A DNA stretch of 64,000 nucleotides from JAXGXJ01 sp963816155 (lineage in GTDB: Bacteria > Actinomycetota > Thermoleophilia > RBG-16-64-13). Made by a program: the position numbers and the translations under genes. The notes beneath the pieces are model-generated. The model was not told the DNA's origin. It saw only the letters and a program-made list of their open reading frames with translations, and did no database searches. Shown piece by piece: positions 16,350-24,921 of the stretch. Position 1 is the stretch's first letter. The number at the start of each line of letters is the position of its first letter. The DNA lies in contig CAWFJE010000002.1 in the NCBI GenBank assembly GCA_963816155.1, forward strand, positions 434,001-498,000. Reading direction: 5' to 3'.

Positions 16350-18998
16350 TTATCTCCCCCCTTCGATCCAGCCGTTAAAGTGCAGACCAGACGCGTAGTC
16401 GTAGTCGCGCTCGAAGGCATCAGGATGCTCGCGACGCCAGTCGTCCATCTGCTGCATGCCGACTCTCTCGATCTCGACCAAGAACGCTGTGGTCGCCTGG
16501 CCGGCCGCGTGACGCGACGTGAGCCCTTCCGGCGTGATGGTGTTGATAGCACCACCGCGATCCAGTTTTCCGGGGATGATGTAGTCGGTGCGGGCACCGT
16601 GATCGATGGACACCGCGCCTTCCATGACCCGCTCGAACACCAGGGCGCCACAGAGCACGCTGCCGCGCTCGTTGTACACGCGGACGATGTCGCCGTCCTT
16701 GATGCCTCGGGCCGCGGCGTCATTGGGGTTGATCCAGGCGGGTTCGTACAGGTAGCCGTCGAAGCCCCGGACCTTGCCGGTCCTGGCTTCCTTGCTCCAA
16801 GGAATATCGTCCGCCTGGGCGTGCACACGCCAGCGGCCGTGATTGGAGAGGATGAGCAGCGGGTAGGCCTGCGCCCGCTTGCTCGACATCCGCTCGTCGT
16901 GGGTGATGCCCTTCTCGATCCACTGCGGGTACGCCGGACGCTCTTCGTCGTTGGGGAAGGCTTTGTCAAGGCTCTCGGAGTAGAACTCCAGCTTGCCGGT
17001 GGGCGTGGGCAGCGGATTGGCTACGGGATCCTTGTAGAAGTCATACAGACCGGCGGGCCACTTCTCCCAATCCTTGGCGACGGGGATGACACAGTAGTCC
17101 TTCTCCAGCCACTCCTCGAGAGGCACGATCTGGTCGAAGCGCATGCCCGTGTAGGTCTCGCGGATGAGGTCATCGACGGAGAAGCCCTCGGTGACGGCCT
17201 CTTCCATGCCCAGCTTCTTGGCTACCTCGACGATGGCTTCGAAGTCGCTCTTGGACTCGCCGACCGGCTCGATGGCCTTACGCATGTTGATGACGCTCTG
17301 GAAGCTGTCCCCGTCACGCACGCACGGGGAGATGTCGTCGACCTCGAGCGTGGTGTTGGTGGGCAGCACGATGTCGGCGAAGATGCAGTCGTTTTCCAGC
17401 CAGGGATGCTGGGCCACGATGCATTCGATCTGGGAATCGCGAGACGTCAGAGCGATGTCGTTACCGCAGTTCCAGCAGGTCTGCCGGCAGGGGGTGTCGG
17501 TCCACATCATGTGGATCTCGGTGCCGCCATCTTCTTTGGGGATGGGGTAGGTGTACTTCTTGTACTGGTCGGACGCTTCTTCCTCGTGTCCGCCGGTGCC
17601 CCAGAAGTCCACGGTGCCCTTCTTGATGGCTTCTTCGATGAGGGTCTTGGGGATCATCTGCTTGCCCCAGGCGGTGGGAGTGCCACGGTGGGGCTTGAGG
17701 ATGCGCTCGCCGGCCGGGGTGCCGACCAGGTTCTCGAACGTACCCATGTGGTCTTTGCCGCCGGCGATGATGTTCTTGGGCATGCCCGTGTAGGCGATCT
17801 GCGCCTGATGGACACCAGGTTTGCCGAGGCCCTGCATACCCAGGATGACGCACTCCAGACGAGCGGGTTCGTGAGCGTACGGTCCGCGGGCCATGCCACC
17901 GGCGAAGTAGTGACCGATGGTGACGATCTTCTGAGCCCAGTCGCGGGCCAGAGCCTTGATGGTCCAGGAGGGGACGCCACATTTCTCAGAAGCCCACTTG
18001 GGCGTCTTGGGAACGCCGTCCACTTCGCCCATCACGTAGGCCTGGATTTTATCGAAGCCCACGGTGTGGGTCTCCACGTACTCTTTGTCGTACGTGCCTT
18101 CGGTGATCCACATGTAGATGATGGCCAACTGCAGAGCCGCGTCGGTGTTGGGAAGCACCGGGATCCACTTGTCGGCATGGATACAGGCCGAGTAGTTGAG
18201 GTCGGGGCAGATGTACACCTGCTTGATGCCCGCCTGGTTCCAGAAGTACAGCAGGCGGCTGGCCAGCTGTCCCCGGAAGCCCCAGTGAGTCGTCTCGGGG
18301 TCGCCGCCCCAGACCACGACCATGTCGCTGTTCTCGGAGATGTCCTTCACCACGTTGTCGGCGGGGGCCATCATGCCGATGAAGCCCTTGCCCCACACGT
18401 GCTTGGAGCCCCAGTACCAGCCTTCCCAGCTGTCGGGGTTACGCACCTGCTGGGTGAAGCCGCCCATCTTGTCGAACAAGAGGGTGGAACAACCGTGGGG
18501 AGCGTGGATCATCTTGCACTCGCCGTGGCCGTCGCCCTGCACCAGGATGCCCAGGGGTCCGTATTCCTTGTGCACGCGCTTGATCTCGGCGGCGATGAGA
18601 TCGGTGGCCTCGTCCCAGGAGATGCGGACGAACTTGCTCTTGCCGCGGTTCTGCGTGTTGCGCTCGCCGTTGGGATCCCAGTCCACCCGCTTGAGGGGAT
18701 ACTTGACCCGGTTGGGCGAATAGGTGCGCTTCTTGTAGGCCAGGCTCCAGGGAGCCGGGGCCGATTTCTTTAGAGGCTCGAAGGTGACTCCGTTGCGCTC
18801 CATCTTCCAGGGATTGAAGCTATCGTAATCGTACTTCTCACCCCAATGAAGCGGGCGGATACGGACGATCTTGCCGTCTTTGACGTCCACGGCACAGGGG
18901 GAAGCACCAAAGATGCCTCCGCTCAGGCCGAGCGCCTTATAAACGGTCTTGTCGACCTGCGTACCCGGCGCTTTGGGTGCGCTCTCGTCAGCTGCCAT
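16350..18998 (-). CDS. transhydroxylase-type molybdopterin oxidoreductase, large subunit (L2)
   Basis: An 882-residue Mo-bisMGD protein of the pyrogallol-phloroglucinol transhydroxylase/acetylene-hydratase-like group without N-terminal Fe-S cysteines. NPDSWEGW is retained (Asp189-Ser190-Trp191 counting from this start; Ser would ligate Mo). The region holding TH His144/Tyr152/Arg153 reads GDGHGECKMIHAPHG instead of SSHHNWGNLGYR, so the substrate pocket differs from L1. Near-identical in pattern to L3. ATG at 18998 has GGGAG six bases upstream; the preceding TTG is in frame. Followed at once by S2. Resorcinol-hydroxylase-like or other phenol hydroxyl-transfer/dehydroxylation activity is possible; not assignable. 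Confidence 0.9.
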   Translation of the reverse strand: MAADESAPKAPGTQVDKTVYKALGLSGGIFGASPCAVDVKDGKIVRIRPLHWGEKYDYDSFNPWKMERNGVTFEPLKKSAPAPWSLAYKKRTYSPNRVKYPLKRVDWDPNGERNTQNRGKSKFVRISWDEATDLIAAEIKRVHKEYGPLGILVQGDGHGECKMIHAPHGCSTLLFDKMGGFTQQVRNPDSWEGWYWGSKHVWGKGFIGMMAPADNVVKDISENSDMVVVWGGDPETTHWGFRGQLASRLLYFWNQAGIKQVYICPDLNYSACIHADKWIPVLPNTDAALQLAIIYMWITEGTYDKEYVETHTVGFDKIQAYVMGEVDGVPKTPKWASEKCGVPSWTIKALARDWAQKIVTIGHYFAGGMARGPYAHEPARLECVILGMQGLGKPGVHQAQIAYTGMPKNIIAGGKDHMGTFENLVGTPAGERILKPHRGTPTAWGKQMIPKTLIEEAIKKGTVDFWGTGGHEEEASDQYKKYTYPIPKEDGGTEIHMMWTDTPCRQTCWNCGNDIALTSRDSQIECIVAQHPWLENDCIFADIVLPTNTTLEVDDISPCVRDGDSFQSVINMRKAIEPVGESKSDFEAIVEVAKKLGMEEAVTEGFSVDDLIRETYTGMRFDQIVPLEEWLEKDYCVIPVAKDWEKWPAGLYDFYKDPVANPLPTPTGKLEFYSESLDKAFPNDEERPAYPQWIEKGITHDERMSSKRAQAYPLLILSNHGRWRVHAQADDIPWSKEARTGKVRGFDGYLYEPAWINPNDAAARGIKDGDIVRVYNERGSVLCGALVFERVMEGAVSIDHGARTDYIIPGKLDRGGAINTITPEGLTSRHAAGQATTAFLVEIERVGMQQMDDWRREHPDAFERDYDYASGLHFNGWIEGGR

Positions 18999-19030
18999 CA
19001 ATTACTCCCCTTTTCAAAGTGTTACCGCTA

Positions 19031-19855
19031 CTACTGCTTATCGAGGATGATGTCGCCCAGGTAGATAGAAGCGTTGGTCCTGACTGTGTACTCCCGGCTT
19101 GCGTACCCGGGTGCCGACACCGTTACCGTGTAGTCCTTGGCCGTCGGCAGGCCCTCGAACTCGAAATCGCCAAAAGCATCCGCGGTCGCTGTGACCGTCG
19201 CACCGTCGCCCGCGAGAGTGACCGTCGCGCCCTGCGCGCACGCGTCCAGGTCGCCGAAGACCACGGCGCCGGCCACGAAGTTCCTGGGCAGGCCGATGTA
19301 GCGCACGCCTTCGCCCAGCCCATACTCGGGATGCATGGCTTCAGCCTTGCCCCAGGCCTTGGAAACGTCGCTGTCCGGATCGTCGAGGTCGCCGAAGATG
19401 AGGGCGCCGGTGGGGCAGGACTCCACGCAACGTGGCTCCTTCCAACCCGCATCCAGGAGGTGAGCGCAGAAGGTGCACTTCTGACCCACCTGCTCGGCCT
19501 CGTTCCAGTAGATCCTGCGATAGGGGCACCTGGAGACCAACTCTGCGTCACCGGCCGCCTTGGCGGGATCGACCATGACGATGCCGTCCTCACGCTGATA
19601 GACGGCGCCTTCCGTGCCATATGCGCACTGGGGCGCGTCACACTGCATGCAGGGCACGGCGATGTAGTCCTGCTTGACCTTGGGATACTGGCCCCGCTCC
19701 TTGGGGATGATGTTCATCCAGTTCTGCCCGGTCATCGGCTGAGCGGCCGAATATCCCGGGTGAGCGATCTCCGCGTACTCGTCCTTGCAGGCGATGAAGC
19801 AGTTGTAGCAACCATCGCACCGGGTGACGTCGACGACCATTGCGTATCTAGTCAT
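19031..19855 (-). CDS. athS: pyrogallol-phloroglucinol transhydroxylase-like small subunit (S1)
   Basis: A 274-residue subunit, the length known for the Pelobacter transhydroxylase beta subunit. Cysteine groups: CDGCYNCFIACK, CMQCDAPQC (fourth Cys missing), a lone SRCPYRRIYWN, and CTFCAHLL...CVESCP. The third group seen in S2 is replaced by DPAKAAGDAELVSRC, a substitution also present in authentic transhydroxylase beta (recalled, not searched), so three clusters are expected. The C-terminal ~80 residues are a Cna-B-like beta domain (GATVTLAGDGATVTATADAFG, DYTVTVSAPGY). It lies 3 bp after L1. Confidence 0.88.
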   Translation of the reverse strand: MTRYAMVVDVTRCDGCYNCFIACKDEYAEIAHPGYSAAQPMTGQNWMNIIPKERGQYPKVKQDYIAVPCMQCDAPQCAYGTEGAVYQREDGIVMVDPAKAAGDAELVSRCPYRRIYWNEAEQVGQKCTFCAHLLDAGWKEPRCVESCPTGALIFGDLDDPDSDVSKAWGKAEAMHPEYGLGEGVRYIGLPRNFVAGAVVFGDLDACAQGATVTLAGDGATVTATADAFGDFEFEGLPTAKDYTVTVSAPGYASREYTVRTNASIYLGDIILDKQ

Positions 19856-19858
19856 GTC

Positions 19859-22363
19859 TCAGCCCTCCCACTTGGCAAGCTCGACGAGACAGGAGTTCGG
19901 CGCCATGCCGGGGACGTTCTTGGACATCATCCGGCCGGGGCTGAGCAGGTTCACACAGCCACCGCGATCGGGACTGTCGGCATTGCCCCGCTCGATGGGA
20001 TCGTACTTGGACGCTCCTTCGTACGAGTGGACCACGCCAGGCCTGATCCTCTCGGTCACGTATGCCCCCAGAAGGACTGTGGCGCGGTCGTTGTAGATCT
20101 TGACCACGTCGCCGTGCTTGATGCCTCTGGATTCGGCGTCCCGGGGATGGATGCGGCACACCTGGTAGTTGTAGCCGTCGATCCACATGCGATGCTCGGG
20201 GATCTCCGAGAGCCAGGGCACGCGGGTATCGTGATGGGTGTGGAAAGAGAAGCGCGGGTGCGGCGAGATGAGCTGCAGCGGGTACTTCTCGAACAATTCC
20301 GACTGGTGCCCTTCCCAACTGGGGATGTACTTGGGCATGGGAGCCCGCTCGTCGTCGTCGGGAGTGTGCTGCATGAGGCTCTGCGACACGAACTCGATCT
20401 TGCCCGTCACTGTCGCCAGTTCGTGGGCCTTGTCGGTGCCCTTCTTGGGGTTGCTGGTGTCGGGGGTGTCGCAAGGACGCCCCTCGGCGAACCAGCGCAG
20501 AGCGTACGCCGGCTTGTAGTCCTCTATCTGCGGGACGACGAAGTAGCCCTTCTTCTTGAAGTCCTGGTAGTCCATGTACTTGGGCATGTCCGACCAGTTG
20601 TACATCTTCTCGATCCACTGCTCCATGGTGTTGCCTTCGGTGTACTCATCCTTGTAGCCCAACCTGTCGGCCAGCTCTACAAAGATGTCGTAGTCGGCCT
20701 TGGACTCGCCGAGGGGCTCCACACATTTCTGCTGGTAGACGATCACGCGGTGATTGGCGCTGCCCGAAGCGTGCAGGGAGTACCCGCCGGAACTGGCCCA
20801 CTCGGCGATGTCGTCGCGCTCGAGGTTGGTGCACGCAGGTAGGATGATGTCCGCCATGTTGGTCTCGTTGCACCACCAGCAGTCCTGATTGACCACGAAC
20901 TCCAGCTTCGGGCTTTGGTACATCCGCACCCACTTGCTGGTGTCGACCATGGTGGAGAGGAATGAACCACCATAGCGGTAGAACATCTTGATCTCCGAGT
21001 GGTCGGGCAGGGGGTACGTGTAGTTGTTGAACTGCTGCTCGATGGAGTTACCGCAGAACCCGTCGCCCATCCAGGAGATGGGCGGATCGAGGATGGCGTC
21101 GGGCACGGTCAGGCGGTACAGCTTCTGCTTGACCGAGTTGACGGCCGGCTTGTCGGCGATGAGGTTGAGACCGCCCTGGGCGTAGCCCGGGAACTCCAGC
21201 GTGTGGTTGTACGGCGGTCCATTGGCCGTCCCCCAGATGCTGATGCCCGGTAGACCCAGGCCCTGCATGGCTTGAAGGAATATGAGGTGCCGAGCCGACT
21301 CGGTGGCGTAGGCCTGACGGCAGGCGCCGCCTTCCCCGCCCTTGGTGCCGCCGGCGAGCGATGTCCTGTGCGAGGCCCATTCGCGCGCCAAGGCGACGAT
21401 GATGCGCGACTCGAGGCCGCAGATCTCCGCGGCCCAGGCGGGAGTCTTGGGAACGCCGTCGCTTTCGCCGAGCACGTAGCTCTTGAACTCGTCGAACCCG
21501 TAGGTGCGGTCGGCCACGTACTCCTTGTTGTACGTTCCTTCATCGAGCCACACGTAGGCGATGGCCAACGCGAGCGCCGAGGTAGTGCCGGGGCGATACG
21601 CGATCCATTTCTCGCCCACGTGAGCCGCGGTGTAGTTGTGGAAGGGATCGATGAAGATGGTCTTGATGCCCTTGTCCCGCAGCCAGATACGCCAGATGGC
21701 GGAGTCGGTACCGCCGTAGATGCCGTGCGTGGTATCGGCGTCGTTGCTCCAGGAGATGAGCAGTTCGGTGTTGCGAAGCGCATCTTCCAGGAGGTCGTAG
21801 TGCTCCGGGTTCCCGAGTCGCCAGTAGTAGCCGTAGGCATGGGTGGCACCCCAGTGCCAGCCTTCCCAGCTATCCGGGTTGTCGAGGATATCGGTGAACC
21901 CGATCATGTTGAAGAAGCGGGCCCAGGCCGAGGAGCGGTAGCCGAGGTTCCCCCAGTTGTGGTGAGAGGACGCCCGGGACATGATGGCTTCCGGTCCGTA
22001 GTCGGAGCGGACGCGCTTCATCTCGCTGGTGACGATACCCAGCGCCTCGTCCCAGCTGATCCGTTCGTAGCCTGACTTACCGCGGTTCTGCGGATTCCGC
22101 TCCCCGTTGGGATCGAAATCCACGCGCTTCATGGGATACAGGATGCGCTCGTCGGAGTACGCCCTCGCCCGCTCTACGAGCGAGAAGGGAGCTACGCAAG
22201 CCTTCCTGTACGGTGTGTATTGCTCGCCGTCGACGTCCAGCGTCCAGGAGGGCGCGTCGGTCTCGTCAAAGACCAGCGGACGGACACGCGTGATCTTGCC
22301 GTCCTCGACGTGTATCCGGATCGGACCGCCGGCGGTACAGTTCACGAAGGTCTCTTCTGACAT
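19859..22363 (-). CDS. athL: pyrogallol-phloroglucinol transhydroxylase-like large subunit (L1)
   Basis: An 834-residue Mo-bisMGD protein lacking the N-terminal Fe-S motif (only one Cys, in VNCTAGGPIRIHV). Active-site residues recalled from the Pelobacter acidigallici enzyme fall at a constant offset of -10: His144=H134 and Tyr152/Arg153=Y142/R143 in SSHHNWGNLGYR, Asp174-Ser175-Trp176=D164-S165-W166 in NPDSWEGWHWG, Tyr404=Y394 in FPGYAQGG. This strongly suggests hydroxyl transfer between phenols (pyrogallol to phloroglucinol), a non-redox net reaction in the cytoplasm. It is 42 bp downstream of an acyl-CoA dehydrogenase gene. A related resorcinol-type hydroxylase is the main alternative. Confidence 0.88.
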   Translation of the reverse strand: MSEETFVNCTAGGPIRIHVEDGKITRVRPLVFDETDAPSWTLDVDGEQYTPYRKACVAPFSLVERARAYSDERILYPMKRVDFDPNGERNPQNRGKSGYERISWDEALGIVTSEMKRVRSDYGPEAIMSRASSHHNWGNLGYRSSAWARFFNMIGFTDILDNPDSWEGWHWGATHAYGYYWRLGNPEHYDLLEDALRNTELLISWSNDADTTHGIYGGTDSAIWRIWLRDKGIKTIFIDPFHNYTAAHVGEKWIAYRPGTTSALALAIAYVWLDEGTYNKEYVADRTYGFDEFKSYVLGESDGVPKTPAWAAEICGLESRIIVALAREWASHRTSLAGGTKGGEGGACRQAYATESARHLIFLQAMQGLGLPGISIWGTANGPPYNHTLEFPGYAQGGLNLIADKPAVNSVKQKLYRLTVPDAILDPPISWMGDGFCGNSIEQQFNNYTYPLPDHSEIKMFYRYGGSFLSTMVDTSKWVRMYQSPKLEFVVNQDCWWCNETNMADIILPACTNLERDDIAEWASSGGYSLHASGSANHRVIVYQQKCVEPLGESKADYDIFVELADRLGYKDEYTEGNTMEQWIEKMYNWSDMPKYMDYQDFKKKGYFVVPQIEDYKPAYALRWFAEGRPCDTPDTSNPKKGTDKAHELATVTGKIEFVSQSLMQHTPDDDERAPMPKYIPSWEGHQSELFEKYPLQLISPHPRFSFHTHHDTRVPWLSEIPEHRMWIDGYNYQVCRIHPRDAESRGIKHGDVVKIYNDRATVLLGAYVTERIRPGVVHSYEGASKYDPIERGNADSPDRGGCVNLLSPGRMMSKNVPGMAPNSCLVELAKWEG

Positions 22364-22405
22364 CCCCCTATCCCTTCGTTGTGATTTGGCCGGAAACGCG
22401 CGCCA

Positions 22406-23626
22406 CTAGGCGGTCGGGGCGCCGTTCAACAGGGCCATCTCGGTGGTCGCGAAGCCGTGCAGCATGCAGTACACGTCGCGCAGGTGCTTGCCGAAGGGAA
22501 CATCGTCGTCGGTGGTGCCGTAGCCGCCCATGATGCCGGCGGTGATGTTGACGAAGTTGACACCGATGTGGTCGACGAAGGCCTTGACGAGCATGCCGCT
22601 CTTGGGGTTGTACTCGTACTTCTCGCTGTACGACCAGGCGGACTGCATGAGGTAGGCGTGGGCCGCCTCATACTGCATCTTCATCTCGGCCAACTTCATG
22701 GCCACATGCTGATGCTGGATGATGGGTTTGCCACCCTGCACGCGCTGCCTGGCGTATGCAAGAGCTTCCTCGTAGACCGAGCGCACGGTGCCCAGGTTGG
22801 CGGCGGCGCCGAGCAGCCCAAACGGCGGCGGCACTCCCAGAGCGGTCTTGGACCAGTCGAACTGTGGGCCACCCCACTCGCCCTCTGTCCCCCAAGCCTC
22901 GCCTTCCTCGCCGATGAGATACTCGGCGGGGATACGGCAGTCTTCAAAGATCAGTTCGGCGTTGGCGAGCAGGCGCCGGCCGAGCTTGTTGTGGAAGCGG
23001 CCGATCCGGAAACCGGGGGCGTCCGAGGGAACCAGGAAGCAGCTGAGGTTGGTGGAGATGGGGCCCTTGCGGTCGGTGCGCGCGTACAGGAAGTACAGCT
23101 TGGCGACGCCGCCGCAGGAGATGTAGTGCTTGGTCCCGTTGATGACGTACTCGTCACCTTGGCGGACCGCGTAGGTCTGGATGGAAGCGCCGGGCTCATC
23201 GTACAGGAAGTGCGAGTCGGTGCCGGCGTCGGGCTCAGAGCGGGCCAGGCCCAGTAGGAAGGTGTCGTCTTCCATGAACTTGGTCAGCCAGATGTCGCGC
23301 AGTTCGGGAGTGAGTTCGCCCACCAGGCGCGGCGACTCGGTGTAGCAGCCCCTGATGATGGTGGCGAAACCCTGGTCGGCCGCGCCCAGTTCTTCGAGGA
23401 TGATGGCGAGAGTCGGGTAGTCAGCGCCCACGCCGCCGAACTTCTCAGGGATGGCAGCGGTGCGAAGCCCCAGTTCCGAAGCCTTCTTGAGAAGGTCCCA
23501 AGGGACACATTCCTGAGGGTCTTGCTTGTGGTCGTAGTCCAAAGCCACAGGCTTGACTTCGTTCTCAGCGAAGTCGCGGACCATATCTCGGATCATTTCC
23601 TGCTCTTCAGTCAGTCTGAAGTCCAT
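22406..23626 (-). CDS. acyl-CoA dehydrogenase family protein
   Basis: A 406-residue flavoprotein with the family fold: DFRLTEEQEMIRDMVRDFAENEV start, EKFGGVGADYPTLAIILEELG, GLARSEPDAGTDS (FAD/substrate region), KHYISCGGVAKLYFLYART, and C-terminal AGIMGGYGTTDDDVPFGKHLRDVY. The usual YEGT catalytic-Glu motif after the LxRD segment is replaced by HGFATTE, and no alternative helix-G Glu is apparent, so substrate or chemistry may be unusual. ATG at 23626 with AAAGGGG upstream. First gene of the transhydroxylase operon; ETF and ETF-QO are encoded divergently and would accept its electrons. Nothing recognisable in 23627-23884 apart from its likely promoter. Confidence 0.9.
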   Translation of the reverse strand: MDFRLTEEQEMIRDMVRDFAENEVKPVALDYDHKQDPQECVPWDLLKKASELGLRTAAIPEKFGGVGADYPTLAIILEELGAADQGFATIIRGCYTESPRLVGELTPELRDIWLTKFMEDDTFLLGLARSEPDAGTDSHFLYDEPGASIQTYAVRQGDEYVINGTKHYISCGGVAKLYFLYARTDRKGPISTNLSCFLVPSDAPGFRIGRFHNKLGRRLLANAELIFEDCRIPAEYLIGEEGEAWGTEGEWGGPQFDWSKTALGVPPPFGLLGAAANLGTVRSVYEEALAYARQRVQGGKPIIQHQHVAMKLAEMKMQYEAAHAYLMQSAWSYSEKYEYNPKSGMLVKAFVDHIGVNFVNITAGIMGGYGTTDDDVPFGKHLRDVYCMLHGFATTEMALLNGAPTA

Positions 23627-23884
23627 GGATCCCCTTTCCTCTCGAGTCACAAGGCTTCCCCGCCCCACGCGAGGTCGCCGGTGTCCACCAGCACGCGCCC
23701 GACGGCCACGCCGACGGGTAGATGTCCCATACTACAAGGACCTCTGACTCATCGCACCACTTCGGTTGAACTTGTCATGGATACGCCGAACTATTACATC
23801 GACGCATACGGCGGCGCGGCTCGCCCGCCGCTGTGCATGAAGGGAGATGCCCGAGGAGGCTAGGCTTCGCTTTTCAGCAGCCTA

Positions 23885-24781
23885 CTAGGTCTCCTCTGGA
23901 CCCGAGCGGATGATGGAGGCGCGGAGATGGGCCATGAGCGCCCGCGCCGCCGCGGGGAGCGGCCGGTCGCGCGGATAGACGATGTTCAGGTCCCGGTAAA
24001 GACGTTTCTCGAAGGGGACGGCCACCAGGCCCTCCAGAGTCTCGGGCGCAAGCAGCATCCTGGGCATAGGCGCCACCCCGAAGCCCCTTCTCACCAGCGC
24101 CTTGATCAACTCCGGGTAGTTGGCCCGGTAGGAGAACTTGGGCTCGAAGCCTTCGCGCCTCAGCGCGTCGGCAGCGACATTACCGGCGTTCATAGTGGCC
24201 CGAGGCAGCAGAATCGACTCCCCGGCCAGGGTGCTCAGGGGAACGGCCCGCAGACGAGCCAGGCGATGCTGTTTCGGCACCACCAGTAGTATCTCCTCGG
24301 TGATCAGGTGCTGCGTGGCGGTGCGACTGGATCCCCAGGGGGTCATCACGGCACAGTCCAACTCCCCGCTGACCACCGCTTCCTCGAGCTCGGCGTCGTC
24401 TTTCTCACTTAGATACAGGCCTACCGTGGGAAAGGCTGCGAGAAACGATCCCAGCACCGGTGTGAGGAGCAGGGCCATGACATTGCCCACGGCACCGAAG
24501 CGCACGTCTTGGCTGCCCACGCCCGCCTGCTCCCGGACGAGGGCGACGGCATCCTCGGTGCGGCTGACGATCGCCTGGGCGAGAGGCAGCAGGAGTCGAC
24601 CGGTGACCGTGCATTCCACGTGACGCCCGTAGCGTTCGAACAGCGTGGCGCCAAGCTCCTTCTCCAGACGCGCGATCTGACGACTCACGGTGGGCTGGGT
24701 GAAGTGGAGGGTCCGCGCCGCCCTGCTGAAGCTGCGCGCTTCGGCCACGGCCACGAATGATTTGAAGAGGTCGAGTTCCAT
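23885..24781 (-). CDS. LysR family transcriptional regulator
   Basis: A 298-residue LysR regulator: N-terminal winged HTH (MELDLFKSFVAVAEARSFSR, AARTLHFTQPTVSRQIARLEKELG) and a type-2 periplasmic-binding-like effector domain from about residue 90. Divergent from the ETF genes with a 140-bp shared gap (24782-24921), and upstream on the same strand of the acyl-CoA dehydrogenase/transhydroxylase genes. Likely controls etfBA and perhaps itself; the effector may be a phenolic or acyl compound (inference). Confidence 0.92.
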   Translation of the reverse strand: MELDLFKSFVAVAEARSFSRAARTLHFTQPTVSRQIARLEKELGATLFERYGRHVECTVTGRLLLPLAQAIVSRTEDAVALVREQAGVGSQDVRFGAVGNVMALLLTPVLGSFLAAFPTVGLYLSEKDDAELEEAVVSGELDCAVMTPWGSSRTATQHLITEEILLVVPKQHRLARLRAVPLSTLAGESILLPRATMNAGNVAADALRREGFEPKFSYRANYPELIKALVRRGFGVAPMPRMLLAPETLEGLVAVPFEKRLYRDLNIVYPRDRPLPAAARALMAHLRASIIRSGPEET

Positions 24782-24921
24782 CTATACGCTATGGTAATAC
24801 TTGGCCCGACCGATGAAAAGTTCTTGTGAAGGACCCAGCCCGCGGTGCTCTCGGACTATGATGTATCCATCCGCAGACCCGCGGTATGGTTGAGTTCGCC
24901 CTACAAAGGATTGGACGACTG

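Noticed and set aside
16380..18773. Long plus-strand open frame (797 codons) across L2
   Set aside because: It is the antisense of the clearly homologous L2 gene. High GC leaves such frames open; the translated product is His/Val/Asp-rich with no recognisable motif.
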